Part shown: positions 1 through 9,080 of the stretch, in pieces
Layout: the number at the start of each line of letters is the position of its first letter
Position numbering within the stretch: the first letter of the stretch is position 1
Origin: Limnanthes douglasii subsp. nivea
Taxonomy: Eukaryota > Streptophyta > Magnoliopsida > Brassicales > Limnanthaceae
Length of the DNA: 64,000 bases
NCBI GenBank assembly: GCA_036936605.1
Contig: JAUPFV010000004.1
Coordinates: 183,042,807 to 183,106,806, forward strand
Direction of reading: 5' to 3'
Notes under the pieces: model-generated
Told to the model about the DNA's origin: nothing
Database searches by the model: none
What the model saw: the letters and a program-made list of their open reading frames with translations, nothing else
Made by a program: the position numbers and the translations under genes

Positions 1-521
1 TATTTTATAACCAAAATCATATCTTAAGTTGTATTTAAAAATATTGAGATATTGTATATGATTATAAAATTATTATTACATTTTGGTGAGTATTAATTTG
101 TTTTGGTTATTAATATTTTAAGGGTTGTAATTATTATATAATCCAAAATTTTAAATATTACTTATGTTATTATTACATTTTAAATATTATTATTATGTTT
201 TGGGATCTAATATTAGTAGGGTTGATATTATGTTACAAACCAAAACTATATCTTATCATGTTAAAATATTACAAATTTTATGGTTATAATTTTAATATTA
301 CATTTTGATTACTATTATGATTTGGTTTTAAATATTACAAGTGTTTGTTATTATTTTTTAAACCAAAATCAGATCTTATAAGTATTTCATAATACAATTG
401 TTGTTATTATAATAAAAGGTAAAGTTTTTTTTTGTTAATTTAGCCGTTCACATTTTATACTCTTGCGGGCAAGGAGTTGTACACATGTTTTCAAATTAAA
501 ATACAAAATAGTAAATAATTA
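1..521. other. AT-rich flank, no gene
   Basis: No coding region is visible. A loose motif of the form AACCAAAAT/CT..ATCTTA recurs near 9, 238 and 361, with a weaker copy near 140, among stretches of TTTTAAATATTA. This looks like a decayed tandem or scrambled repeat. It may be the 3' flank or non-coding end of the hAT element to its right. Confidence 0.5.
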
Positions 522-2671
522 TTACGAACATAATTCATCTTCAACTTCGTCTTCTTCGTAAATAAAATCTTCGTCTTCGTCCTCACTTGATTCACCTTCA
601 GCTTCGTTTTCTTTCATAATTTCTTGTTCAAGTGTATCTTCATAATCATCCGGATAATCTTCGAAGATGTCGTCTACGTTCACTTCGTCTCTAAACTCTC
701 TGTCTTGTATCCTTTTATCCGCCGTTGTCCAATCTTTGACTGCCACAAGCACTCCAAGTGCTTTGCCCGTCAATTTTGTTCTCTTAGTCATGTATTGCAA
801 CCTCGCTTGGCTGAAAACACACTCACTTGCAACTGTAGACATAGGTATAGCATAAATCTCTTTAACAACCCTGCAAAGAATAGGAAACTCTTCAATTTTG
901 GTACCCCACCATCTTCTGATATCTTCAATACCCTGGTCGGGAAAATTCGTAAAATCAAACCTAGTGCTCAAATATCTAGACAGCTCATTATGAGATTGAG
1001 GGGTTTCTGTAAATTCATTGTTTCGTAACATTGCAATTTGAACATAGTTAGTAGAAAATCTTCCTCTACCCCTATTGTTACTACTCCTTACATTTGTAGT
1101 TGTATTTGATCTATATCTTTCAGCATACTTATCATAGATATTATGCAAACAGTCATATATGCTGCTAATATACCCTTCAGGGTCAATTGGTTCCTTCGGT
1201 GCTCTAGTTGTAGAAAATGTACAGATCGATAAAACCATCTAACTAGCCATTCAAATTTATCTTTTCGTGAAAAAGGATCTAAAATGCAAGCAATTGAATA
1301 AGTATCAGGGATTAGATGAAAAGGGCACCATGTCTACACATACAAAATTGATCTAAATTAATTCATATGTATGGCCAGATTAGTAATCGTGAAAAGGGCC
1401 AAATGAGCATTAGGTTGATATTATGAAGAAAAGGTTTGAGTGTTATCTTTAAAAAGTTTTAAAAATCTTAACATGTGTGCACAATATTTCCAATGCTCTT
1501 TTTCAATTGGTGTTTCAAGATAAGATGTATTATAAAGCGTCATAATCTCTTCTTTAAAAATATGTGCACGTGCAAGCATTACATAAGTAGAGTTCCATCT
1601 AGTTTCGACATCTAATATAAGTTTTTTATATTGTTTCCCATTTGAAGTAACAAGTGTTTTAAAAGCTCTTTTTTTAGCAGCGGAGGTCGTGCAAAATAGG
1701 ATCCCATTTTTAACAGGGGCAATATAATCAACCATAACCTTAAGTATTCCGTCTTTCGCAATTAATTGAAGTACGTGGCATAAACATTTGGTGTGAAACA
1801 ATTTAGGAAAAATGGGATTGCAATCTTGTATAAGAAATTTTATAGAATTAATATTAGAAGATGCATTATTCAACGAAATAGACATAATCTTATTTCTAAT
1901 GCCATAAATATCCATGCATTCAACCATACTCTCCCTAATTAATTGTGCGTTATGCTTCCCAATAGATTCAAACCATATAATTCTCTTTTGGAGTACCCAT
2001 TCGGGATCCATCTAATGAAGGGTAACACATACCATATCAAAATTAGTAAAATTAGCTATGTCACTAGTAATCGAAACATTCCATGGCAAAGTTAGCATAA
2101 TTTGAATAATGCTTTTTTTTCTTTTTAAAAAATATTTAAAGGCTACCGATTGCAAATAGCTGCGTGGAATGCGTTTTGCCTGTGGGTTTACCCCAGCTTG
2201 CATCCAATTTTCGTATCTCCAAGAATCCCCAAAACTGAATGGTTGTAAACTACCGACTGCATAAATCATTGTTTCTTTCCTATACATATCGTGGTTAAAC
2301 TCAAAAGGAATACTTGTTTGAGGGTTCATGCAAACATTATTTGGGTTAGGTTTTGTAGGATCATATACTTCATGTTTCAGTAAATGTTTTACCATAGTGC
2401 TAGTGCCCATATTTCTATTTCCACTTACGTGAAGATAACATTTTTTGCACACGTTACAAATACTAGAATAACCATCTTCTGATGGAGTATAATGTTTCCA
2501 AATCCAAGATGTTTTCTTATGAGATCTCGATCCACCACTAGTACTTCCACCACCACTTTCGTGGGAGGAAAGTGTGTCAACGTGAGGGGAGTCTATAGGA
2601 AAATCATCTACGGTATTGAGATCCACATTAGCGGGTGGGTGAGCATTAGTATTTCTACGTTTTAGAGACAT
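522..2671 (-). pseudogene. hAT-family transposase (BED zinc finger type), broken
   Basis: Reads right to left in three blocks. Block 1 (2671-2012) starts at ATG 2671 and holds a BED-type zinc finger: W..Y.....G.. C..C then H..H near residues 57-95. Block 2 (2011-1421) continues in the same frame after one TAG at 2012-2014; it holds the RNase H-like transposase core, including the LQKRI and DNASSN-like segments typical of Ac/RICESLEEPER proteins. Block 3 (1238-522) holds the C-terminal hAT dimerisation domain (WW, then P.LCRVVKEI, then STVASE.VFS) and an acidic tail. The family protein cuts and pastes its own DNA in the nucleus. The nonsense codon in the core and the break between 1420 and 1238, which also removes the middle helical part, make this copy inactive. 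The family call is firm; activity is excluded for this copy. Confidence 0.9.
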
Positions 2672-3074
2672 TTTAAAACTTAAAACAAGGTTTTTTTAAA
2701 TATGAGATAAAATACTAATGGAAACTAATTAATATTGCAAATAATAAAACTAAATTTAGACTAATAACAACTAAGAACAACTAAGAACAACTAATAAAAT
2801 TAAAATTAAAACAACTAATTTAAATAACTAAAACAAGTAAATAACTTGATAAATTATACGAAGCTCTTAATTGAGCTATTATAATGTTATCCCAATGTTA
2901 TTTAAGTGTTTTTATCAAATAGAAACAATTTGCGGAAAAAAAAAATCAAACAATTTCGAAAGTAGAACTAGAATATGTAAAATAAGTAATTTGAGTTTTC
3001 TAGAATATTTAGAACATGTAGAGAGATTTACAGAGGAGTAGAGAGGTGTTTGTGAGTTTGTGAGTATTGAGTTG
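2672..3074 (-). promoter_or_regulatory. 5' leader of the hAT transposase gene
   Basis: Sequence between the transposase ATG and its TATA box. On the minus strand the first part (about 3060-3000) is rich in CTC/ACA, as plant leaders often are. The rest (2680-2950) is AT-rich with short AACAACTAAG repeats near 2766-2800. No other gene is seen here. Confidence 0.45.
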
Positions 3075-3083
3075 GGGTCTCCT

Positions 3084-3093
3084 CTATTTATAG
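3084..3093 (-). promoter_or_regulatory. TATA box for hAT transposase
   Basis: CTATAAATAG on the minus strand, about 410 bp upstream of the transposase ATG, followed by a CT/CA-rich leader. It sits in the loop of an 8-bp inverted repeat (GGGTCTCC at 3075-3082 with GGAGACCC at 3095-3102). Confidence 0.6.
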
Positions 3094-3221
3094 GGGAGAC
3101 CCATAAAAAGAATTCGAAAATTTTAAAAAATAATAATATCCCGACCATTCGGATCAATGTCCGGACGCCCGGACGGCAAATTCGGGCCATCCAGACGAAT
3201 GTCCGGATGCCCCGGACCGCT

Positions 3222-3325
3222 ACGGCTAGTTTTGATCAACTAGCCGTTTATTTCATCCGGGGCATCCAGAGATTCGTCCGGATGCCCCGGATTAAATAAA
3301 CAGCTAGTTGATCAAAACTAGCCGT
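3222..3325. repeat. 46-bp inverted repeat with 12-bp loop
   Basis: The left arm 3222-3267 and right arm 3280-3325 are reverse complements with 2 mismatches in 46 positions. The outer part of each arm (GGCTAGTT...AACTAGCC) is itself palindromic, so single-stranded DNA or RNA could form a long hairpin or a cruciform. It lies between the two divergent promoters. Confidence 0.9.
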
Positions 3326-3337
3326 TTCAGCTTGGAA

Positions 3338-3377
3338 CGTGCGGACCATCCGCACGTCAGACCGGATGGTCCGCACG
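3338..3377. repeat. 15-bp perfect inverted repeat
   Basis: CGTGCGGACCATCCG at 3338-3352 pairs perfectly with 3363-3377 across a 10-base loop. It sits 34 bp upstream of the plus-strand TATA box and shares the ACCATCC/GGATGGT core with the larger inverted repeat beside it. Confidence 0.85.
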
Positions 3378-3411
3378 ATGATGTCATCCAACGACTAATT
3401 GAAAAAAACCC

Positions 3412-3418
3412 TATAAAT
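3412..3418 (+). promoter_or_regulatory. TATA box of the plus-strand partner gene
   Basis: TATAAAT, followed by a CT-rich leader (3425-3500) and then ATG 3540. It mirrors the minus-strand TATA at 3084-3093, about 320 bp away, which gives a bidirectional promoter layout. Confidence 0.6.
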
Positions 3419-3539
3419 ACTACTCATTCCCCCTTATATTTTTCACACCACTACCAATCTCTCTCTAGTTACCTACACTTTTCTCTCTAAATTATTTTTA
3501 TAATTTTCAAACACTATTCTACATTTCAGGTTACGTAGA

Positions 3540-4744
3540 ATGTCTTCGAGAAGATCAAAGCAACCCCGTGTTGGTGGAAGAGCTGAATCATCATCCTCGA
3601 GACGAAGAGGAGATGCCGAATGAGATTTGGGGTATGAAGAGATGGAGGTAACGGAGAGCGCGACTTACGAACATCACGGTGAATGGGAGGTTCGCGTTTG
3701 TAATCCGCTAGCACGACGAGGTGTAACCAAAATTTGGGCGGGTATGTATTTGGACTATAATGAACTGATCGAAGTAGAGGGTATGCAAAAAAATTTCAAA
3801 CTTATTGAACCTACTAATGGCCTAGGTTGGATGATACTAGCTAGATTCAATTGTGAATGGTATATAGAATTAGTACGCAAGTTTTATGCCACCGCACATT
3901 TAATTGAGAATGATCCAAATGGTAGAGGTTTGAGAATGAGTTGTTTGATTGATAGTGAACCCTATAGTTTTTTCGAAACTGATTTCGACGAACTTGTTTT
4001 CGTTCCAACCCGTGATATATATACCGGTGATAAATTACCTTCCATCACTTATCCTAACTCGGGCTGGGTGTTGATTGGCCTATGTCCTACGAAGAAGCAG
4101 TAGAGCTTCTTACTTGTTCTGGTTCAGATGCTTCAAAAATTAGCGGTAGATTTCGAGCCATGCGAAGTAATTTGGATGCTAATGGGAAATTAGCTTTGAA
4201 ATTGGTAAATAGTATATTTCTTCCCCCTAGTAACAATGATTTGCAACTTTCATATATTCAAACATTTTTAACTGCTTTTATCGTGCGAAATCAGGGAAGA
4301 ATTAGTTTACCTAGCTTGATGATTTGAAATATGGCTATGAGGTGTGGTATGGATAAACTACCTTTTGGGATGATAGCGAGTTATTTTCTTGTTTCGAAAG
4401 GAGTTGATGCGAGTATGTACACTCCGATGAAGGTGAGGCCAACTAGTGCTATAGGTAGAAACTCTTTGAAATTGCAGGAGATATACTCTTGGGATGAAGA
4501 GTTGATCTCAAAATTGGAGGCATGGATCCACCATAGGCCCGAGTTGAATCAGATATGGACTGCGAACGGTCTTACAAAACCGCCAAATCCACCTACTCAG
4601 CATCAACTTCAGCCGCCTTTCGATCCAAATGCTATTGGTGGTTCTTTTGGAGTAGCGCGATAAGAAAGACGAACCGATTACGAATTTGCTGAGTATTCGC
4701 ATGAGCAACATATGGATTATATACACTTTGCGCATACTCAATAA
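3540..4744 (+). pseudogene. plant transposon-associated protein (Transposase_32-like), broken
   Basis: ATG 3540 begins a basic, Ser/Arg-rich start (MSSRRSKQPR...). An in-frame TGA at 3621-3623 stops it, and the same frame resumes to 4103. Between about 4050 and 4100 the frame shifts; the second half (4082-4744) has in-frame stops at 4325-4327 and 4661-4663 and ends at TAA 4742. Segments such as WYIELVRKFYA and LPPSNNDLQLSYIQ resemble the domain Pfam calls 'putative plant transposon protein', which also occurs in plant env-like retroelement proteins. Its biochemical role is unknown. The gene is divergent from the hAT transposase and shares its promoter region, so it may be a second gene of that element; alternatively it is an independent insertion. 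Confidence 0.6.
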
Positions 4745-4796
4745 ACGGACTGACATAATAATTTTGGACTCTGGAAAACTGAATTTCAGAAGTGGC

Positions 4797-4816
4797 GGGG
4801 GGGGGGGGGGGGGGGG
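4797..4816 (+). repeat. G20 homopolymer
   Basis: Twenty consecutive G in otherwise AT-rich DNA, just after the end of the 3540-4744 reading frame. It could fold as G-quadruplex DNA. The exact length is likely to be unreliable in any sequencing assembly. Confidence 0.9.
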
Positions 4817-5188
4817 TTCTCTCCCTTCTAGAGAAATACGAAACAACATAATATGAGATATAAGCAACGTATAAGATCAGTAGGGCTGTTAGTGGACTAT
4901 AAAACCTTAAGAAAGAAAACTTAAGGTGTGATTATTCCACGGTCCCTTGTTTATATTGTGATACATAAATAAAGACCGAAAGCAAGCTTAGGTTTCTTAT
5001 ACCTTTGCCTTAAATGTTTATATTATAGAAGAATCTCCGACACTTTCATGGCTAAAGGTATGGTTCAACCTTACTTTATTTCAAAAAACTTATATTCTTT
5101 TGGACCAAAATTTTGAGCCAGCCAGATCGGTCTGATCCGATAACAACACTATAGTCTATAAGATCAGCTATAGCAGTGGCAAGTAGGG

Positions 5189-5455
5189 GTGAATGATCAA
5201 CTTGGTCACCTCCAGCAGTGGCATGGTCAATATGAGCAGTGGCATGGTCAATACGAGCAGTGGCATGATAGACAAGATCAATGGAATGAGGGATTTGCAA
5301 TCTCTCAAGCCGAACAGTCGGAGTATATGCGACAGATGATGGAGAACATGTATTTACAAGGTCCACCGCCTAACAACAACAACGATCAAGCTCCTTATTT
5401 TTTACATTTGATTGTCTTAAGCATTATCGTTGTAATGTTTTTCTTTTTTATGTGA
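5189..5455 (+). pseudogene. 3' part of the plant transposon protein gene (Gln/Trp repeat tail)
   Basis: An open frame that begins with repeated QWHGQYE units and continues ISQAEQSEYMRQMMENMY, a helical Gln/Met-rich tail, then PPPNNNND. Such low-complexity tails follow the conserved domain in this protein family. It is separated from the main part (end 4744) by about 440 bp that contain the G20 tract and no clear coding sequence, possibly an insertion or decayed spacer. The last 20 residues are hydrophobic but derive from AT-rich 3' sequence, so I would not call them a membrane segment. Confidence 0.45.
5216..5278 (+). repeat. 21-bp in-frame tandem repeat
   Basis: CAGTGGCATGGTCAATA/CGAG occurs at 5216-5236 and 5237-5257, and a third diverged copy starts at 5258. 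The period is a multiple of three and encodes QWHGQYE units. Confidence 0.9.
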
Positions 5456-6187
5456 TTGAACAACTATGTTACTTGTTTGGTTTTTATTTTTAATGAATTG
5501 TTTGTTTTGCTTCTATTTTTTATTAAATGTTATTTAAATCACTTTCACTTTCAATTTTTTTTTGTTATTTACAAGTAATTTAAGTTTATGCATATAATTA
5601 TACAATTCTAAAAATTTTAAATTTAAATTTCAAATATTGAATAGTTCGAAAATACAATAAACTATATAATTCATCTAACCATAAACACTTCAAGCTTGAA
5701 AGAATCTACGGAATCACCTAATAATTTAAAATCATAATACAATTATATGTCTAATAGGTATATATTATTTAATATGTACATAATATTAAATATAACATCT
5801 TAAATATCTCGTATGTTCAAACAATATACAAATCATTTTACAATTATATTGTTTACGATATCTTGTTTAAGACAATCAAGTTTTTATTTTTATAATCGAA
5901 AAAATATTTTTATAAATATTGAAAATTGTAATCAAAATACAATTAGATGTATATATTTTATTTAATATCTACCTAATATTAAATAAAATATCTTAAATAC
6001 ATAAATATAATCAAACATATCAAAATCAAATTACAATTTTTTTAGAATGTAATTGCTTGATTATAGAATTTCGATTAAAATGATAACATATTTAAATTAA
6101 AATACATTAAATAACATAATTACCGTTTATATTGTACATTATTGAAATTAGATTTAATTAACACTTACAAATTAATTTTAAATGACA
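5456..6187. other. AT-rich stretch without genes
   Basis: Very AT-rich, with repeated words such as ATACAATTA.ATGT and TTTAATAT.TAC.TAATATTAAAT(A) near 5735-5795 and 5935-6000. The two segments resemble each other loosely, which suggests an old local duplication. No ORF or motif of note. Confidence 0.5.
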
Positions 6188-6411
6188 TTATAAAATATTT
6201 TGATAAATGGTTCCTAAATGGTTTTTCTGGTGGTTAAACTGGTGGTTTAACTGCGAAATTGGTCCATTAGAACTGTAAACCGCAAAAACCGCAAACCGCG
6301 AGGACCGCATAAGGAGTAAAAAACTTAAAGAGTAAACCACCAGAATCGCAAACCGCGGTTCTCTGCTAAACAGTTCCAATAGTTTCCGGTTCCAACTGTT
6401 TGCCACCTCTA
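6188..6411. mobile_element. hAT-type terminus with subterminal repeats
   Basis: Ends GTTTGCCACCTCTA at 6411; the reverse complement TAGAGGTGGCAAAC is the form typical of plant hAT terminal inverted repeats. Just inside are several AACCGC/AAACCGC motifs (6270-6360) on both strands, like hAT subterminal repeats. The body must lie to the left, so this may be the 5' end of the element whose transposase is at 522-2671. A matching left terminus is not found in the window. The 8 bp after it, ATCCTACT, would be one copy of the target duplication. A 72-residue ORF here is not real. Confidence 0.6.
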
Positions 6412-6669
6412 ATCCTACTTATGTGGAAGCTTGTTTATGATTCAGCTAGGAATTTGGTATTTGTTTGGGTCGTCCAAAAGACGTTGCCTCTGCCATCCAG
6501 CTTTTTCTTTTAAATTTATTCCAGATTAGGGAAAGCTGGAGTCGATATTTTCTTGTACCAGGTCTACAACGAAAACAACCGCATCTTTCATTTTTCTTCA
6601 GGGTTATCCCCATTCCATGTGCGACGACCCCACTGAACAACCAACAGAATCTAAAGGAGATGGGTCATG
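6412..6669. other. unique-looking spacer
   Basis: Slightly less AT-rich than its surroundings, with short open frames on both strands (for example 6465-6755 plus and 6446-6640 minus), none with recognisable domains. I see no defined feature. Confidence 0.3.
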
Positions 6670-6941
6670 TATTTTACCACATTTCCGTCTCTTTTGACGT
6701 TCTAACATTTTACGCATTAATTAAAAAAATATCATTATTAGTTTTGGTATTGTAAAAAGTAATCCTAATCGGTATAAATAGCTCTTCCAACTAATATGTA
6801 TTTAAAATAAATCAAAAAATTAATTAATATGAAAAGGGATATAAATGAAATCATCCATCAATACCTTTTAAAATTTAGAAACGATAATTAATTCGTAACA
6901 AAACGCTAAAACATCAAATATTTACGGAGAGAGGGGGAGTA
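6670..6941. mobile_element. Stowaway-like MITE (272 bp including TA ends)
   Basis: The right end reads TACTCCCCCTCTCTCCGTAA on the minus strand and continues ATATTTGATGTTTTA. The left end begins TATTTTACCACATTTCCGTC and continues TCTTTTGACGTTCTAACATTT, a diverged inverted copy. Both ends carry the TA dinucleotide of Tc1/mariner-type insertion. There is no coding capacity. Confidence 0.65.
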
Positions 6942-7287
6942 CCATATTTCAACCTACTATGATTATAAAATTATTAAATATCCGGGTTGTGGCCAAGTAT
7001 TTTTATACGAAAATGAAATAAAATGTAAGAAGTTATATAATTTAAATTTTATACAACACTGTCTAAGTTCAAATACTTGTACCACAGGCTTAGTCCCTTT
7101 CGTCCGTGATGTGTTTGTACGCACGTCCAAAGGCATAAGTTAGCAATTTTTTATTGGACAGGAGAGCAATATAAGGATCAATAGAAGGAATTAAATATAA
7201 GTATATGTTATATTCTTATTATGGATATGTCGTGGGAGCTTATTATGTGTGTACAGAAAAGTTAAGGTTAGCTTGTTCTAAGCTCTT
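6942..7287. other. spacer
   Basis: AT-rich DNA between a MITE and two hydrophobic ORFs. No feature recognised. Confidence 0.4.
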
Positions 7288-7584
7288 TTGTTGATCTCAT
7301 GTTTATACTGTTATGCGTCTCATCTTACTTTCTTCAGCGAGACAGCTCTTTTGTTAGTCTTACCTGTCGTGTTCAGTTATTCTTACATTGGCGCACTTTT
7401 TTTCCATGCAATAGTATTCACCGCATTTGTTTATATCGGTGATCATCTGTTCCGTGCTTCACACTTTGCCACCACAATCAAATCAAAGAAGAGTTTCCTT
7501 GCACACTACTCCGCTCATACTCTATATGCCTTTTTTGGGTTCAAAGGAGTAGTATTTCTTATCGTGCACTCGTTATTCAATTAG
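7288..7584 (+). CDS. hydrophobic ORF, unidentified
   Basis: A 98-residue open frame with two or three long hydrophobic stretches (about residues 15-50 and 75-95) and a His-rich centre (HLFRASHF, AHYSAH). The 7.28-7.96 kb stretch is noticeably less AT-rich than the flanks, so it may be old coding DNA. I could not assign it to a family with confidence. It ends at TAG 7582 and a second open frame follows 37 bp later. It could equally be a chance ORF. Confidence 0.15.
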   Translation: MLISCLYCYASHLTFFSETALLLVLPVVFSYSYIGALFFHAIVFTAFVYIGDHLFRASHFATTIKSKKSFLAHYSAHTLYAFFGFKGVVFLIVHSLFN

Positions 7585-7621
7585 CACCCACGATTAAGTT
7601 GTCGTAAGCACACATACCATT

Positions 7622-7957
7622 CATTCTGTCCACGCCACTTTTGGATTTATGTCGGCCGGTCTTCTTGGTGATGAGCTAAGTCATCGATATGTTACGTTTG
7701 GCTTCTGCGCAGTTTCATTGGTGATGAATACCGATTTTGATACCATTTGTCCTTTTTTGACCATGAAGCACCTCTACCAAGCACGCCTAGCGGTACAAGG
7801 CCGTTTTTCCTATATGGCTATATCTATATGGCACACAAGCAATATAATGGTTCGAAGACTTGTACTTGTATTAATATCGACAGGTTGCAGGAAGTTTATC
7901 ATGACTTTTAGAGAGAGGTTGAGGCTAGATCGTCCATTGAAAGGTATTGACACTTGA
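7622..7957 (+). CDS. open frame following 7288-7584, unidentified
   Basis: Open from at least 7604; the first ATG is at 7649 and gives 102 residues. It includes a small-residue segment MSAGLLGDELSHR and ends in a basic stretch (RKFIMTFRERLRLDRPLKG). It could be a continuation of the preceding frame after mutation. No recognised domain. Confidence 0.15.
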   Translation, partial: HSVHATFGFMSAGLLGDELSHRYVTFGFCAVSLVMNTDFDTICPFLTMKHLYQARLAVQGRFSYMAISIWHTSNIMVRRLVLVLISTGCRKFIMTFRERLRLDRPLKGIDT

Positions 7958-8849
7958 TTCTTTTTATAAATCTATAAATAGTTATAGTTTGGTAAGAGGC
8001 TTATTTTTATCCGCATAGGTAATATTTATTATTCTATTATTCTTTATATCTCTTTTACTATTTTTAATTTATATGGTTAAATATTGGATTTATAAATTTA
8101 AAAAAATTGTTATTTTGTTAGTAATTTGTTCGTTATTTTATTTTCGAATTTTGTATTTAAAACCAGTTCAATACCAAATCAAAATCAATCATCTAAAATT
8201 TTATTTATCGGTTTATTTATAACATGCTAATTAACATCCGAACGACAATTCATTGTTCGTCAATTTTAAGATTTTTTTCCGCGCTAATTATAGAATACTA
8301 GTATTTTGTAATTTATTCGATACATAGATCTGGTAATTCAAAACATCATTTAATTTGGATAGCTTGTTGGATTATTTTTTATTTTTAGATTTTGGATCAG
8401 AAATCTGGTTTGCACGACAACCTATGTTCATGTTAGGTTTTGGATTGTAATCTATATCCGTATTATTTTAAGTCTCTGTTCATATTAAAAATCATTTTTG
8501 TTTAGTCGTTGCAACATTAGATAAGTATAATGCTCTCTGCTCAGATTCAATTTTTTTAGTATTGTTCTTATACAGTATGTTCGAAGAATAATAACGCATT
8601 AAAAGTTATTGTTTGAAGCGCTGATTTTGAACCATGTTATCTCTAATGATAAATAAAAAATTTAAAATATAAAAGGCTAATTCTGTTGGACTGCTTTTGA
8701 ACCTACGTGGATGAAATCTAACATGTTTCGATTTGTCTCCCCAACCACAAAGGCGCCATAAAATACTTGGCCGAACCAAAAAAGTTAAAAAAAATGAGGT
8801 TTATATATAATCCATTTTCACCTTACCAACACCAACCGATCAAACCTTA
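7958..8849. other. AT-rich spacer
   Basis: No ORF over 60 residues and no recognisable repeat. Nothing further seen. Confidence 0.4.
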
Positions 8850-9080
8850 TACTCTTTCCGTTCCAAAATATTTGACGTTTTAAGGTTATGCAGGTTATGC
8901 ACAGATATTAAAAAAATGTAATAATTGTTTTTTTTTTCATAAAAAGTAGGAAAGAAAAGAGATTTAATTGATAGTTGATTATAAATAATAATTAAATTTG
9001 CATCGATAAACGAGAACGACATATATTATGAGATAAAAAATATTTCCTAGAATGACAAACATTTTGGGACGGAAAGAGTA
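8850..9080. mobile_element. Stowaway-like MITE (231 bp including TA ends)
   Basis: The left end TACTCTTTCCGTTCCAAAAT and the inverted right end (reverse complement TACTCTTTCCGTCCCAAAAT) are nearly identical, and both are flanked by TA. The CTC..TCCGT.CCAAAAT signature is the common plant Stowaway/mariner MITE end. A 60-residue ORF inside (8840-9022 minus) is incidental. Confidence 0.9.

Larger units (their letters stand above)
3140..3377. repeat. GC-rich block of four related CATCC/GGATG motifs
   Basis: Four related units of about 30 bp begin near 3144, 3187, 3261 and 3345. Each has a (C)CATC/TC.. half, a short spacer, and a TCCGGA(T/C)G.CC half, so each unit is itself partly palindromic. 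The block is far more GC-rich than its surroundings and lies exactly between two divergent TATA boxes. Confidence 0.75.

Noticed and set aside
6188..6406. 72-residue minus-strand ORF
   Set aside because: Formed by hAT subterminal AACCGC repeats; no protein motif.
7288..7584. Resemblance to photosystem I core proteins PsaA/PsaB (H..AI.F..., GH..R, LAH, GFKG pattern)
   Set aside because: Only scattered hydrophobic and His positions agree, the segment order differs in the next ORF, and the DNA shows no plastid similarity.
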